Shown here piece after piece: positions 35,017 through 46,062 of a DNA stretch of 64,000 nucleotides. How positions within the stretch are numbered: position 1 is the stretch's first letter; each line of letters opens with the position of its first letter. The stretch spans positions 13,885,585 to 13,949,584 of the forward strand of contig CM066994.1 of NCBI GenBank assembly GCA_033977485.1, given 5' to 3'. A program made the translations under genes and the position numbers. This stretch comes from Hydrangea macrophylla (taxonomy: Eukaryota; Streptophyta; Magnoliopsida; Cornales; Hydrangeaceae). Below the pieces are notes generated by a model. That model did not search any database, was not told where the DNA came from, and saw nothing but the letters and a program-made list of their open reading frames with translations.

Positions 35017-36443
35017 TTATATATGTATATAAAGGTTTGATGTTACTGGTAAATACTGCATGAATCAACCGAATTAACAAGGGCCGAAAAAATGATGTTA
35101 TGAATTTGCGCAATTCGATGAAATTTTCTGTGATTAATATGAATATCATACCAATCACACTAATAATCAACATGATAATTGTTCTCATGCTACTTGTTAG
35201 ATTTGTAATCTATAAAATTGTAGAACTCTAGAGTAATAAAACACAGTCCTAGGATCATATCGTGTTAGATTATTAAAGATTTAATATAGTAGAATACATA
35301 CATGTATTCATGGATTCATGGATGACCGGTTAATGTCTTCCTCAGTCAAATCTTTTTAGTTCTGTAATAGATTCCTTCTCTTGATTGAATAGAGGAGGAA
35401 GTAGTATATGATTTGGCATATTAGAGACCATAACCTAATATATGTTTATATACTACTCTGTTAGGATTTCTATTATTCTTAACAAGGTCAATATTTTGTA
35501 TCCACTCATTATACCCAAATCCAGTAGAAATCCACTGGCTTATTATAATTAGACCACATAACTTAAGCTCATTTAATTTTAATAGTCTTTATAATATAAT
35601 TGATATTAATATATTACCCGCTATTATTAAGAAATATAATTTCCTAACATTCTACACATCGATCCAAGTGTTAGGTAAAGTCCACTTTTGCACGGGAGAA
35701 CATTTTTTCTCACCTAGACTCCAGTGGGTGAAATATTTGCCATTTCATTAATTTTGTTGACAAAATATGGATAAAATGAGATTGGTATGAGACACATGTC
35801 ATTCACTGAAGACCCGATTGAATGAAAATGGGTGAACAAAAATGTTGTCTTTGCACGAGGAGTTTGTGCCAAGTCTGTTATGATTCATTGCGTAATAAGT
35901 ATAACCTAGGATCTCATAAAGACTAGATAAATTAAGATGAGATTGACATTGAACCAGATTTCATTTCTAGCATTCCCAAACAGAGAATCGAATAGATACA
36001 CAAGAATACCAAATTTTTTTCTGGTTCATCCAAAACTATGGATACGTACAGATTTTTCACTACATTTAAAAGCAGAAAGAGAAGATTGCAAAGTGTCCAT
36101 ATTTAAATGACATTAAAATATATATATATATATATATATTGGGGATGCATGTTACTAATGTACAAATTACAGAAATATTAAGGGATGTAGTGAGGACAGA
36201 AGAGGAGAGATAGAATTGAAAAAGGAACATGGTAAGACTAGCCAATGTAAAAGCTTTGGCAAGCCAGGGCAAATTTCTTTGCCTCAGCAAGAAACCAGAA
36301 GGCAAAGCTAACCATTACTTGTCTACATGGCTAACATGAACAATTTGGGTACTAGGTATGAGCCAACAATGTGGAGTGTCAGGTATCAATCTCAGAAGTT
36401 TCCTCTCTGCTGGGAAATTTTGTTCAACCACATATTCTGACAA
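35017..36443. other. AT-rich gene-free stretch
   Basis: No gene or complete element recognised. 35845-36090 shares blocks with 62140-62375 downstream of the beta-glucosidase gene (for example GAGGAGTTTGTGCCAAGTC and AGAAAGAGAAGATTG). A TA microsatellite lies at 36118-36140. A 79-residue minus ORF at 36066-36305 shows no family features. Confidence 0.5.
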
Positions 36444-36625
36444 GAGTAATATTTGGGACACAACTAAAAGATACAATCTCTATTTTATGTCTATCTCTCT
36501 CCTAGTGGTTCTAGTGGGTACTATGGGGTCCACTGGCACTGTGGGGCCCGTCAAGAGAGAGATAGACACAAAATAAGGATTGTGTCCCAAGGTTGTGTCT
36601 TTTAGTTGTTTCCCAAGTATTACTC
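36444..36625. mobile_element. Short Mutator-type MITE, TSD TTCTGACAA
   Basis: A 182 bp element with inverted termini GAGTAATATTTGGGACAC / CCCAAGTATTACTC and long internal complementarity (ACAACTAAAAGA). It is flanked by the exact 9-bp duplication TTCTGACAA (36435-36443 and 36626-36634). A 9-bp duplication is characteristic of Mutator-like elements. Same family as 43772-43932. Confidence 0.85.
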
Positions 36626-37329
36626 TTCTGACAAGCATAAAATGTGTAGAATAATGATACACCCACATATCTCCAATCACACCTTCAATTATATTCTTGC
36701 TTTAAATGCATGTACACTGTGCTATGTAAGTGGTGCACAGAAAAGTATAAAAAAAATCAAACACAGAGTATATGCATTTAAAGTATAGAATATGATTGGA
36801 GGTGTATCATTGTTGAAATTTGTAACTCTTAAATTATTGTCAACATACTACTTTATGGCCCATATATATATATATATATATATGTTAATATTTGTGGTTT
36901 TAGTTTTGTATATTTTGAAACCAAACAAGTTATTGTTTTCTTTTTACAAGAAGAAAATCTGAAAATTGAAAGCCAAGTTCACTTGTTTTCTTTTTTTCAA
37001 AAAATAAGTTTTTAAAAAAAAATTACTCATCAAGTTAATTGATTGATTGATTGATTAACATCAGAAGCAACATGTTGTGGGTGAAATATTAAGAAATAAA
37101 ATATGGAAAAAAAAAGAGAAGAAGAAATCAATCACAAGGACACCAATTTTTTGTACGTGGAAAACCCTCCAATGTGAAGGAAAAAAAAAAAAACCACGGC
37201 CCGATGGGGCGGATAAGTTCTTCCACTATTTTTGTCACAAAATTACAATATTAATGTTGTCCAAACAGAAAATACCCATCTTGCTTTCTCTCTCTACTCT
37301 TGGGTTAGACTTGAACTTGCGTTCTCTCT
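36626..37329. other. Gene-free stretch downstream of the IST1-like gene
   Basis: Holds a TA microsatellite at 36862-36884 and a TTGA repeat at 37041-37059. This is the 3' flank of the minus-strand gene; a poly(A) signal cannot be assigned with certainty. Confidence 0.4.
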
Positions 37330-40300
37330 CTAATTTTCTTGGCATCCAAACAGAAGATCATACCCATCTTCTAAACCTGACATGAACCATTCGGTGTAGT
37401 CCAAATTGAGTAATCTCTGGTACTCCATCTCAATTTCTTCAATGTCTTCAATATAACTAGTGGAATCACTTGTAATATCATCTGAAAATTCTTCTTCAGT
37501 TTCATTTGAAGAACTCATTAGACTCTCACAATCTGATGAAGAAGAACATAGTGAATTACTCTTCCTTGGCATCTCCAAAAATTCATTTTCTTTAATTTCA
37601 ACATCCTTAAAAATTGTCTCTTCTAGATACTTTTCAGATATAGCATTCATAAACCGTAGCTTTACTTTGTCGGGTACTGAATCTACACAAAGATTCTCCT
37701 TCATCTGCATTTGATATAAAATATATACATAAATTTATACACAAAAATATATACAATATAAAGAAACATAAAACAACTACCTTTTAATTATCATACAAGG
37801 CATAAAATAATTTAAAATAAAAAAATACCTCAACATCAACGAAATTCCCAGGTAACAATTCAACATTGGTCTTTATGAAATCACAACCATAAATATCTCT
37901 GAATAGGTCTTGAATCAATTGAAGCTCATGAAACTCTTGACCACAAATTGAGCTAGCAAATATTAGACTTGACATAGCAATTTTCACTTCATGTGGCAAT
38001 TCACTGCAGAGCATTGAAGTGAACATATATTAGAGACTTAAATCAATTGAATTTTTTTTTAAAAAAAAAGAATATTGCACATAATATATATATATATATA
38101 TATATACCTGTTGTTGCTAATTAAATTGAGATGGTTACGGACTCGAACACTGAAATAATACAGTTCATGATACGCGCAAACTGTGCACATCTTCTTATAG
38201 AGAGGCTCAACCTACAAATTGGAGATACTATATAAGAATGAGCTATATTGTGTTCTAGTACTGCAGTGTATGTGTAGAACAATGAACAGCACTCAGCTAA
38301 TTTGTTCAACCCAAAAAAGAGATGGTTCGAAATAATAAAGAGATTTTCTTTCACTTTTACATGTGAGTCTGAGTTATATAATTTTTTTATTTCTCCTATT
38401 TTATTTATGTCTTAGAATCAACTTGCAGAGTATTTATAAACTTGTAGAGTATTCTGAGTATATCTGTTTAGTTTTTTTTTTTTTTTACATGTTTGTTCAT
38501 TGATTTAGAGAAGGAAAGAAAAAAAGAAAAAGAAAAGGGCATTTGTTTTTTTTTTAGTTGTACTGGAGAAAACAGGGAGATTAAGAAAATAGGATTAAAT
38601 CATTAAACTATTCAAAAAAAAATTCAAAATTTTCCTTTCCGGCAATACTATTAATTCTAAATGATGATTATTTATTTATTTATTTATTAAAAAAAACACA
38701 AATACCCAATATGCCCCCCCTCCCCCCCCCCGCCCCCCACACACACACACACACACAAAATAATAATAATAATAATAATTAAAAAAAACTGTAGAATTAT
38801 GAGAATACATTTTTACCATTCGAGTAACTTTCTCATAATGGCCAGCCTTGAGTAGTAGGGCAATCTCAGCTTCTGATTGCCTTATGATTGAGTTTCTCTT
38901 TATCTCCTCGTTCTTCAGACTACCAATTAGTTTCTTTATCACCTTCTTGCTGCACGAACAATACCCACAAATCAATTCAGTAACATATATATATATATAT
39001 ATACATATATATAGGGGATTGCTTATTTACAATACGAAGTCCTTTGGGCGACAAAAAAACTTTTTTAGCGATGATATTATTCACTTTCAACGACATTTTT
39101 TTTTTCTCACCTTTAATTAGCAACGAAATATTTTAAAAAGATTTTTCGCTGAGTTTTTTTTTGTCGCTAAAAATATTTTTGTTAGTCGCTAAGAGCTAGT
39201 ATACAATGCTATCTTACAACCTTCATGTTGTAAGATAGTAGCTCATATATATATATATGTAGTTCATGTTGTAAGATAGTAGCTCATATTTATACAGTGG
39301 CGGAGGCAATGTAGGACCAGGGGGGGCCCTGGGCCCCCCCTGAGATTTTGAAAATTAAAATTTTAGTCTAAATTTTTTAGTATTTTATGTAATAACCCGC
39401 ATTTTCTTGCATTGTCATATTTAAAATTAAATATACATTGTTTGCCTTTATTTTAAATTTCAATTCTTATGTGTAAATTTATTTCTTAACTGATCTCATA
39501 ATTGAAATTACTTTTGGGGTCAAAATGCGATTTTTATAAAATTTGGCAATACCTGTGTTGAATTTCAAATCTGTATTTCCAAAACGGTGAAAATAAATTC
39601 TTTAAACAAAAACTGAATTTTTATAAAATCGGAAAATTGTTTCTTTCAATAAAATGAATTTTCTGTATTTTTGTGATGAACACCGTGTCACGAAAATACC
39701 AGTTTAAGTTTAAAACTGTCCGCGTGGTGCTAAACTTCCACAGATTTTGGAAGTGACTGATTGGACAATTGCTTTATATACAATTAGTGTTGCTAATGAT
39801 TTTCCTTAGGCCTTGTTTGGCAATGCTTGTAGTATGTGTGTTTTCCTAATGCCATAAGCTTAAATTCCCAAACACACCTTGACCCCTATCGATCTACACT
39901 ACCCTTTCAATATTAGTGGAGCTATATGCGCATTAGTATATGTTTACATCATCTTGCATATTCCTTATAAACTACCAATTAATTAGAAGTTAGTGGTTAA
40001 TGATTAGATTGTTAGGCCATTGTCTCCAAGTGGAGGCTTGGTTATTTATACACTAATTTGTGGAGCTATATGTGCATCAGTATATGTTTACATCATTTTT
40101 CATATTCCTTATAAACTACTAATTGATTAGAAAGTTAGTGGTTAATGAGTGGATTGTTAGGCCATTGTCTCCAAGTGGAAGCTTAATTATTTAAACACTC
40201 ACCTACTCTCTCAAACACACACATTCTGCACTTCTAGCATAGAAAGCTTGAGAGAGTGCAGAGAGTTCATAATTTCAGAATTTGAAGAGCTCAATCCTCC

Positions 40301-43090
40301 TTAGCCAAAGCTTGAAATTGAAAATTCGTAATTCTTGTTCTTGTATTTCTTTCTCAACAACTTCTTCAATCTATATCAAGGTGAGTATTCTAAACTCACT
40401 TGGAATGTAATCTCATATTTATTTACTGTTAGTTTAGTCTAATTTGAAGAACACCATTGTTAATTTTCGTATGAAAGCTTGAAGCTCAAAAATGGTAATT
40501 TTTCAAACTTAACCAAAATCAATTCTGTGAATTGGGAATGAAAGATCTTAGTCCCAATAAGTTGTGGTTCGAATACTACGTCTTAATTCATCCGTATCGC
40601 GACGTACCGTTGATTTAAAGTTTTGTCACCTCTCGGTTTTACGTGAAATCCGAGAGCTACGATTTACATTTTTCAGCACTGACGATTTTTAGTAAAACGG
40701 CCATAACTTCCTCTAGGAAACTCGAAAACGCGCACGGTTTGAAACGTTGGAAACTAGACTCAAAGACCTTTCTGTTGATATGTAATTCATGTATACAAAT
40801 TATAACTCATTTTTGAGGGCATTACTTCAAAGTAGACCCACTTGTGTTCTAATAGCGATAAAAGCATGTTAAAGCATTCTTTGATGAATTCACCGGTTGT
40901 TTAATATAAGATTTGATTTTCTTCTCGTACATCCATAGTTATCATTTCCAGTACTTTAGATTTATGTATTAAGTCACATATCATTCATGTGGAGTCAGTT
41001 GTACATGCATGGTGAGTGTTGGTCAGTATGGAAAAGAGTAATGGACAGTGTGGTATAGTGAGTGCGGTTGAGATTGTGTTGTGGACACTCCCTGGTAAGT
41101 GAGTACCAAAGTGTGTTGTGATTGAGATTGCGGCGAGGGTGTCTTTGAAATGCGACGGTGGCAAAATTGGACACTCCCTGACGACCATGGTAGCGTCAAA
41201 GTGTGTGAAGCCGAACTTGGACATTCCCTGGCACCCATGGTAGTGCTAAAGTGTGGCCTACGGACACTCCCTGATACCCGAGTCTAGATACTGCGTGAGG
41301 GTTCCTCCGGTATTTGCATGGCGGATTAGGTATTAAAGTGTGAGGCATTGGACACTCCCTGGTACCCCGGACCAAAGTGTGAGGCAAACTGGACATTCCC
41401 TGGCACCCCTGTGCTAAAGTGTGGCTATCGGAGTATTTCAAAGATACTGGTGTGTGATAATGGATTGTTGGGTTTTGTCGAGAGAAAAGAGTCGGTAAGA
41501 TGAGTTTGGTGCATTGTTTTCATACACGGTCACATATATGTGAATTATAGCTTTCAAATGATATTGTTGTTGTTTTCTAAAATGAACTCTTTACTCTAAT
41601 GTAAACTCATTGAATTAAATGGGAATTTGAAAATGGTAAATGAGTATGTTTTACATTCAAAGTTATGTTTTTAATACTCACCAGCTTCTTGAAGCTGACG
41701 GCGTTGATGCGTCTTGGACATTCGTGTTCAGGTTTTTCAGGTTACAATCAGGAAGAACCTTATGACTACGCTAATTGAGAACAACTGCTGGAAAGAGAAT
41801 TTACTTTTATATGCTTTAAGTTTATGTGCTTTAAGTTATGAATTAGTTTTATAATAAGGATGACTGTAATAGATGACAAGTTATTATTTGTTTCAAGGCG
41901 GCCTGTGCCTTTGGATGACCCGTGCTATAATATTTATTAAGTTAGAAAAATTTTATAAGCCTTGATTGCTCTACTCTGATTAATGGTTTTATGTTGTTCG
42001 ACGTTTGGGACGGAATCGATCCTTCAAACTGTCACGACCTACGGGTCCATAAAGGAAATTAAACGCTTTCCATATTTATGCTACGTCGGGGCGTGACATT
42101 TTACATTTAGCCCCCCCCCCCCCCCCCCCTTAACTATGTTTAGGCCCCCCCTCAAATTATGTTTAGGCCTCCCTCAACTTATGTTTAGGCCCTCAAAGGG
42201 GTCCAAGGTCCAATTTAGTGCTATCAACTACATATATATTGATATACTGGTATATACAACTCAAAAAGAAATGCGCCTAAAATTTTAAAAATTACACTTT
42301 TAGTGTGATAATTTTGTGCATTTTAGAAATAGACCCCCTTAAAATTTTGAAAGACACTATATAATATTTACGTGTCACCGAATAGACTTATATTATAAGC
42401 ATATCCCCAAAACATCACAATTATAGACAAGTAGACCCTAAAAAAATTATCATTTATGTATGAATAGACCCCAAAAAAAAATTTTCGGGGGCGCTGCCCC
42501 CGAACCCTCGTATAGCGTAGGTCCCCCTGACCAAAATTCCTGGCTCCACCCCTGTATATATATATGTAGCTCTATAAAAATACATACATTTAGGTATGCA
42601 AAAAACCTTTCAATACAAGATAGGGCCGTTCATATGAAAGAATAGAATTAATCCATTTATCTTCTTCGTAAGTATGTTTATATGTGCATTGCATGCAAGG
42701 TATAACGAGTCAAAAACTAAGGGCTCTTTGGTAAGGTTGTGATTTTCAATTTTCTATGTGTTAAAACAATTTTTTTTAACCAAAAAAAAAAAAAAGGCAA
42801 ATTGAACTGAATACCATATTTTAAAATTTTCATTTTCATTTTTTGGCCCAATTTATGATTGTTCTAAAAAAATCAAAAGGAAATAATTTACCAAACACTC
42901 TCTCAAATTTTTTTTTTTTGTTTTCGAGAAAAGAAAACAAAATTTTGAAAACTAAAAAGCGCAAAGTTACCTAACAGGCCCTATATTCAACAGTCAACAA
43001 AGAAATTAAAGAACATCAGAGAAGAAGTCTAATAGTGTACCAGTTGGCTGCTTTGGAGGAACGAAATAATCTTCCCAGCTTGAAGGCCAT
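37330..43090 (-). CDS. IST1-like protein (ESCRT-III regulator), five exons
   Basis: Exons on the minus strand: 43090-43041, 38949-38817, 38211-38108, 38003-37829, 37704-37330. All introns are GT-AG and phases join, giving 278 residues. Residues about 10-175 match the Ist1 family in outline: a basic helix (VIKKLIGSLKNEEIKR), ALLLKAGHYEKVTRMVE, YHELYYFSVRVRNHL, ELPHEVKIAMSSLIFAS, LQLIQDLFRDIYG and LLPGNFVDVEM. The C-terminal 100 residues are serine- and acid-rich. Family members bind ESCRT-III and Vps4/LIP5 at endosomes and tune multivesicular-body sorting; plants have many divergent copies. The start lies in a 50 bp exon 4.1 kb upstream (MAFKLGRLFRSSKAAN), typical of the short family leader. 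No stop or frameshift seen. Expression cannot be judged from sequence. Confidence 0.85.
38690..38780 (+). repeat. Compound microsatellite in intron 2 of the IST1-like gene
   Basis: A C-rich run is followed by about nine CA units, then TAA units. It lies between exons 2 and 3 of the minus-strand gene. Confidence 0.9.
39388..42098 (+). mobile_element. Solo LTR Z, nested in the hAT-like element
   Basis: A 2.71 kb unit with termini TGTAATAACCC and GGGGCGTGACA and the exact 5-bp duplication TTTTA (39383-39387 and 42099-42103). No interior or second LTR. It resembles solo LTR Y in termini and size class. Sense or antisense relative to the host gene matters: it lies opposite to the IST1-like gene. 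Confidence 0.85.
41085..41435 (+). repeat. Tandem units in solo LTR Z
   Basis: About six units of 40-85 bp contain GGACACTCCCTGGTACCC or a close variant followed by CAAAGTGTG. Each unit contains an imperfect inverted pair (GGTA...TACC). The small ORFs reading through them are artefacts. Confidence 0.8.
42721..42982. mobile_element. Degenerate hAT-type MITE candidate
   Basis: The outer ends AGGGCTCTTTGGTAA and TTACCTAACAGGCCCT are inverted and close to the common plant terminus AGGGCCTGTTTGGTAA. I could not find a convincing 8-bp duplication. It lies in intron 1 of the IST1-like gene. Confidence 0.45.
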
Positions 43091-43159
43091 GTTTGCGAAT
43101 TAAAAACTCTGAATTTCTTAAACTAAAACTCAATGTGATATTAGAACTCCCTCTCTCAC

Positions 43160-43161
43160 AC

Positions 43162-43184
<23 letters not shown>
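43160..43184 (-). promoter_or_regulatory. TA-rich possible promoter of the IST1-like gene
   Basis: A TATATA run lies 70-95 bp upstream of the start codon at 43090 and would serve as a TATA box on the minus strand, followed by a CT-rich leader. It is also a plain microsatellite, so the assignment is uncertain. Confidence 0.3.
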
Positions 43185-43193
<9 letters not shown>

Positions 43194-43771
43194 AAAAGGA
43201 AGAATATTTCTCTCGCGCACTATATATATGGGTACTATAGAGTATATATAACGCATTCTCTAAATAAATACTATGACCGACACTACAAAATACAAATCAA
43301 CTTCAGTTTGATATATAAGAGATAACCATTCTCTACCCTTTTGAATGTTTATCTAGTTGTTTTCCCATAGTCATAGCATGTTAACTACCTTATCGCGCGT
43401 GTAGTTACCACATGCATATCTAAAAAGTTAAAAATATTTTGGTGATGACAATTAATTATTTGGGAATTTTAATCAAAAGTCCTTTAAAATAGACTTTTTT
43501 AGTATTATGTCCAATCCGGTTTTTTTTTTATTTTTTTATTTTATCTATTTTATAATTTAGTCAAAAGTCCACATGTTATAAAAGTTTTAAAAAATTGAAC
43601 TATTTATGTTTCACATAACTTTTAAAATATCGAGACTTAATTCAATTAAGTTTTACTAGTTATAGAGTTTTAACCAAAATTCAAAACAAGTTGTCCTTTA
43701 AACTTACTAAATTGACAATGAGGGATATTTACTAAATTTCTATAATTGATTTTACGAAGGCCTTAAAATAA
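43185..43771. other. Upstream flank of the IST1-like gene
   Basis: AT-rich sequence with a second TATATA run near 43221. No ORF or transposon end was recognised up to the MITE. Confidence 0.4.
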
Positions 43772-43932
43772 CAACAATGCTATGGCCACACTCATCCACA
43801 CCCAAAAAACATCCATACCCTGAGGTGGACCAATGAGAAGAGACTGATAGTGGACCCCGCAGTCTCTATCTCTCTACTGATTAGTCCATCTCAAGGTGTG
43901 TATACTTTTTGGGTGTGGCCCAAACATTACTC
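43772..43932. mobile_element. Short Mutator-type MITE, TSD TTAAAATAA
   Basis: A 161 bp unit ending GGCCCAAACATTACTC with a diverged inverted start (AATGCTATGGCCACAC) and internal complementarity (CACACCCAAAAA). It is flanked by the exact 9-bp duplication TTAAAATAA (43763-43771 and 43933-43941). Same family as 36444-36625. Confidence 0.8.
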
Positions 43933-43979
43933 TTAAAATAAACTAACTTGGTGCCTCATTTTAAGAATACTATAAGTTT

Positions 43980-44010
<31 letters not shown>

Positions 44011-45134
44011 GACGTAATTACACGGACCTCCCCTCTAGTTTGCAAAATTACACAAACCTCCCTCGAGGTTTGTAATTCGGTAACAAAATGCCCCCTCCAC
44101 TAACGTTCTGTTAGTTTTTTTTACATTTGCCTCCCCTGAAAATTATAATTAGCCCCCCTATACTATAAAATTGTCATACTAAGCCCCCTTTCTCTTATAT
44201 TTTTGTTCTAATTATAAAATTCCTCCTCCCTCCTACGTTTTTGGGTTAATTTTTTTAGCATTAATTTATATCTACACAAAATATACACAAAATACATATA
44301 AATAGGTCCAAAAATGTTTTTTCCAAGAACAAACCTCTGTCAAGTCCCCCTGTATTAATTTTCTAGATCCGCCCCAGCCCTTATGCTTCAAAAGTGGACA
44401 CTTAACCCCCTGTGATTGTGGACTAAAATGGAACTGTTATGATTTCACTCAAAACTGACGAAAATTCTAAAATTGGTTTAAAATATAAACACTTAACCCA
44501 TTTTGTGATGTTAATTTTGGGATTAACGCTCTTTGAGTGAAATTTATAGCGAGGAGAACGAACTCCTTACCACTTGGCCAACAGGTCATAGGTAACATTA
44601 ATTTATATTATCTACACAAAATATACACAAAATATATATAAATAGGTCCAAAAAATTTTTTTCCAAGAACAAACCTCTATCAAACCCCCCTGTATTAATT
44701 TTCTAAATCCGCCCCTGCCCTTATGCTTCACAGGGGTTTTAAGTGTCCACTTTTGAAGCATAAGGGCAGGGGCGGATCTAGAAAATTAATACAGGGGGAC
44801 TTGACAGAGGTTTGTTCTTGGAAAAAAATTTTTTTGGACCTATTTATATGTATTTTGTGTATATTTTGTGTAGATATAAATTAATGCTAAAAAAATTAAC
44901 CCAAAAACGTAGGAGGGAGGAGGGATTTTATAATTAGAACAAAAATATAAGAGAAAGGGGGCTTAGTATGACAATTTTATAGTATAGGGGGGCTAATTAT
45001 AATTTTCAGGGGAGGCAAATGTAAAAAAAACTAACGGAACGTTAGTGGAGGGGGCATTTTGTTACCGAATTACAAACCTCGAGGGAGGTTTGTGTAATTT
45101 TGCAAACTAGAGGGGAGGTCCGTGTAATTACGTC

Positions 45135-45165
<31 letters not shown>
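43980..45165. mobile_element. Large foldback Mutator-like element, TSD TATAAGTTT
   Basis: A 1186 bp element with inverted ends GGGTAAATTACACTGACC / GGTCAGTGTAATTTACCC. The arms are about 440 bp (43980-44430 against 45165-44740) and nearly perfectly complementary. The 9-bp duplication TATAAGTTT is exact (43971-43979 and 45166-45174). The loop holds a second, direct copy of part of the left arm (44600-44735). Non-coding. RNA from it would form a very long hairpin. Confidence 0.9.
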
Positions 45166-45167
<2 letters not shown>

Positions 45168-45414
45168 TAAGTTTTAACTTTAATGGCATGGCTTTTCTTT
45201 TTCACATAAATTTGAACACCATACAATCACGTAATTTATAACTCATGTAATACGATAGCACGCCTTATATTTTTATATGTACTAGGTATAAACTATGTTT
45301 GAAGGCACTACGGATTGATTCTAACTATGTAGATCTCTAGCTAATAACTAACTCCACCTGTCTTTGGTACTTCCTGATAGATTGTTACACGCAACATTTT
45401 TGTCAATATTGTAA

Positions 45415-45672
45415 GTGTAAAGCCCTTAATTCAAAAGCCAGACAGTCTTTAAGTCAAAATTCATTAAGCCAAAGAATCATCAAGCCCTCACTTAAGCCAA
45501 TTGCAAACCTATAGCCAAAAGCCGAAAGTCATTAAGTCAAAAGAGCAGTACTTAAGCCAAAATCTCTTAAACTAAAAAACCCTTAAGCCAAAAGACAAAC
45601 AACACCTTGAGCAAAAGCCAACTAGCCTTTAAGCCTTTAAGCCAAAACCCAAATAGCCCTTTAAGCCATATA
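45415..45672 (+). repeat. Degenerate TTAAGCCAAAA repeat
   Basis: About fifteen short motifs of the form (T)TTAAGCCAAAA/AAGCC occur over 250 bp with irregular spacing, ending at a TA microsatellite. No known family recognised. Confidence 0.7.
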
Positions 45673-45906
45673 TATATATATATATATTTTCCATCTTTTC
45701 TATATTAAATTTAAATTTTGGTGAAACCTTGTAACGGAATTTTTCCGTTAGTAATTTTTCTTTTTCCGTTACAAAAATAGGTAATGATATAACCATAAAA
45801 TACTAACGCACATTTACGATTTCTAACAAATTTACCGTTACAAATTTGTAACGGTAAATTTCCATTGGAAATCTAAGAAAGTGTCCGTTAAAAATTTGGC
45901 TCTTTA

Positions 45907-46062
45907 GAGGGGCTAGAGACTAATTAGCTAGTTGGTGGAGCAATAGCTTACCAAGGCGATGATCAATAGTTGGTCCGAGAGGATTATCAGCCACATTGGG
46001 ACTGAGACATAGCCCAGATTCCTATGAGAGGCAGTAGTGGAGAATTTTGTAATATTTGAGAA
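45907..46062 (+). pseudogene. Plastid 16S rRNA fragment in nuclear DNA, copy 1
   Basis: Matches the plastid small-subunit rRNA from GAGGGGCT through TAGCTAGTTGGTG, CAATAGCTTACCAAGGCGATG, CAGCCACA-TGGGACTGAGACA, to GGCAG-AGTGG-GAATTTT. Many differences are C-to-T or G-to-A, typical of old nuclear plastid DNA. It covers about 150 bp and is not a functional rRNA. A longer copy with shared substitutions lies at 63765-64000. Confidence 0.85.

Larger units (their letters stand above)
39295..42554. mobile_element. hAT-like element in intron 1 of the IST1-like gene
   Basis: Termini CAGTGGCGGAG and CTCCACCCCTG are inverted with two mismatches. The flanks TATTTATA (39287-39294) and TATATATA (42555-42562) differ at one base, consistent with an 8-bp hAT duplication but weak in AT-rich sequence. 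Without the solo LTR inside, it is only about 0.55 kb and non-coding. Confidence 0.6.

Noticed and set aside
36066..36305. 79-residue minus ORF with hydrophobic segment
   Set aside because: No recognised family, includes a TA microsatellite, and no splice or start context; treated as non-coding.
45907..46062. Possible functional or bacterial 16S rRNA gene
   Set aside because: Only about 150 bp, heavily decayed by transitions, and closer to plastid than to bacterial or mitochondrial small-subunit rRNA as far as I can judge.
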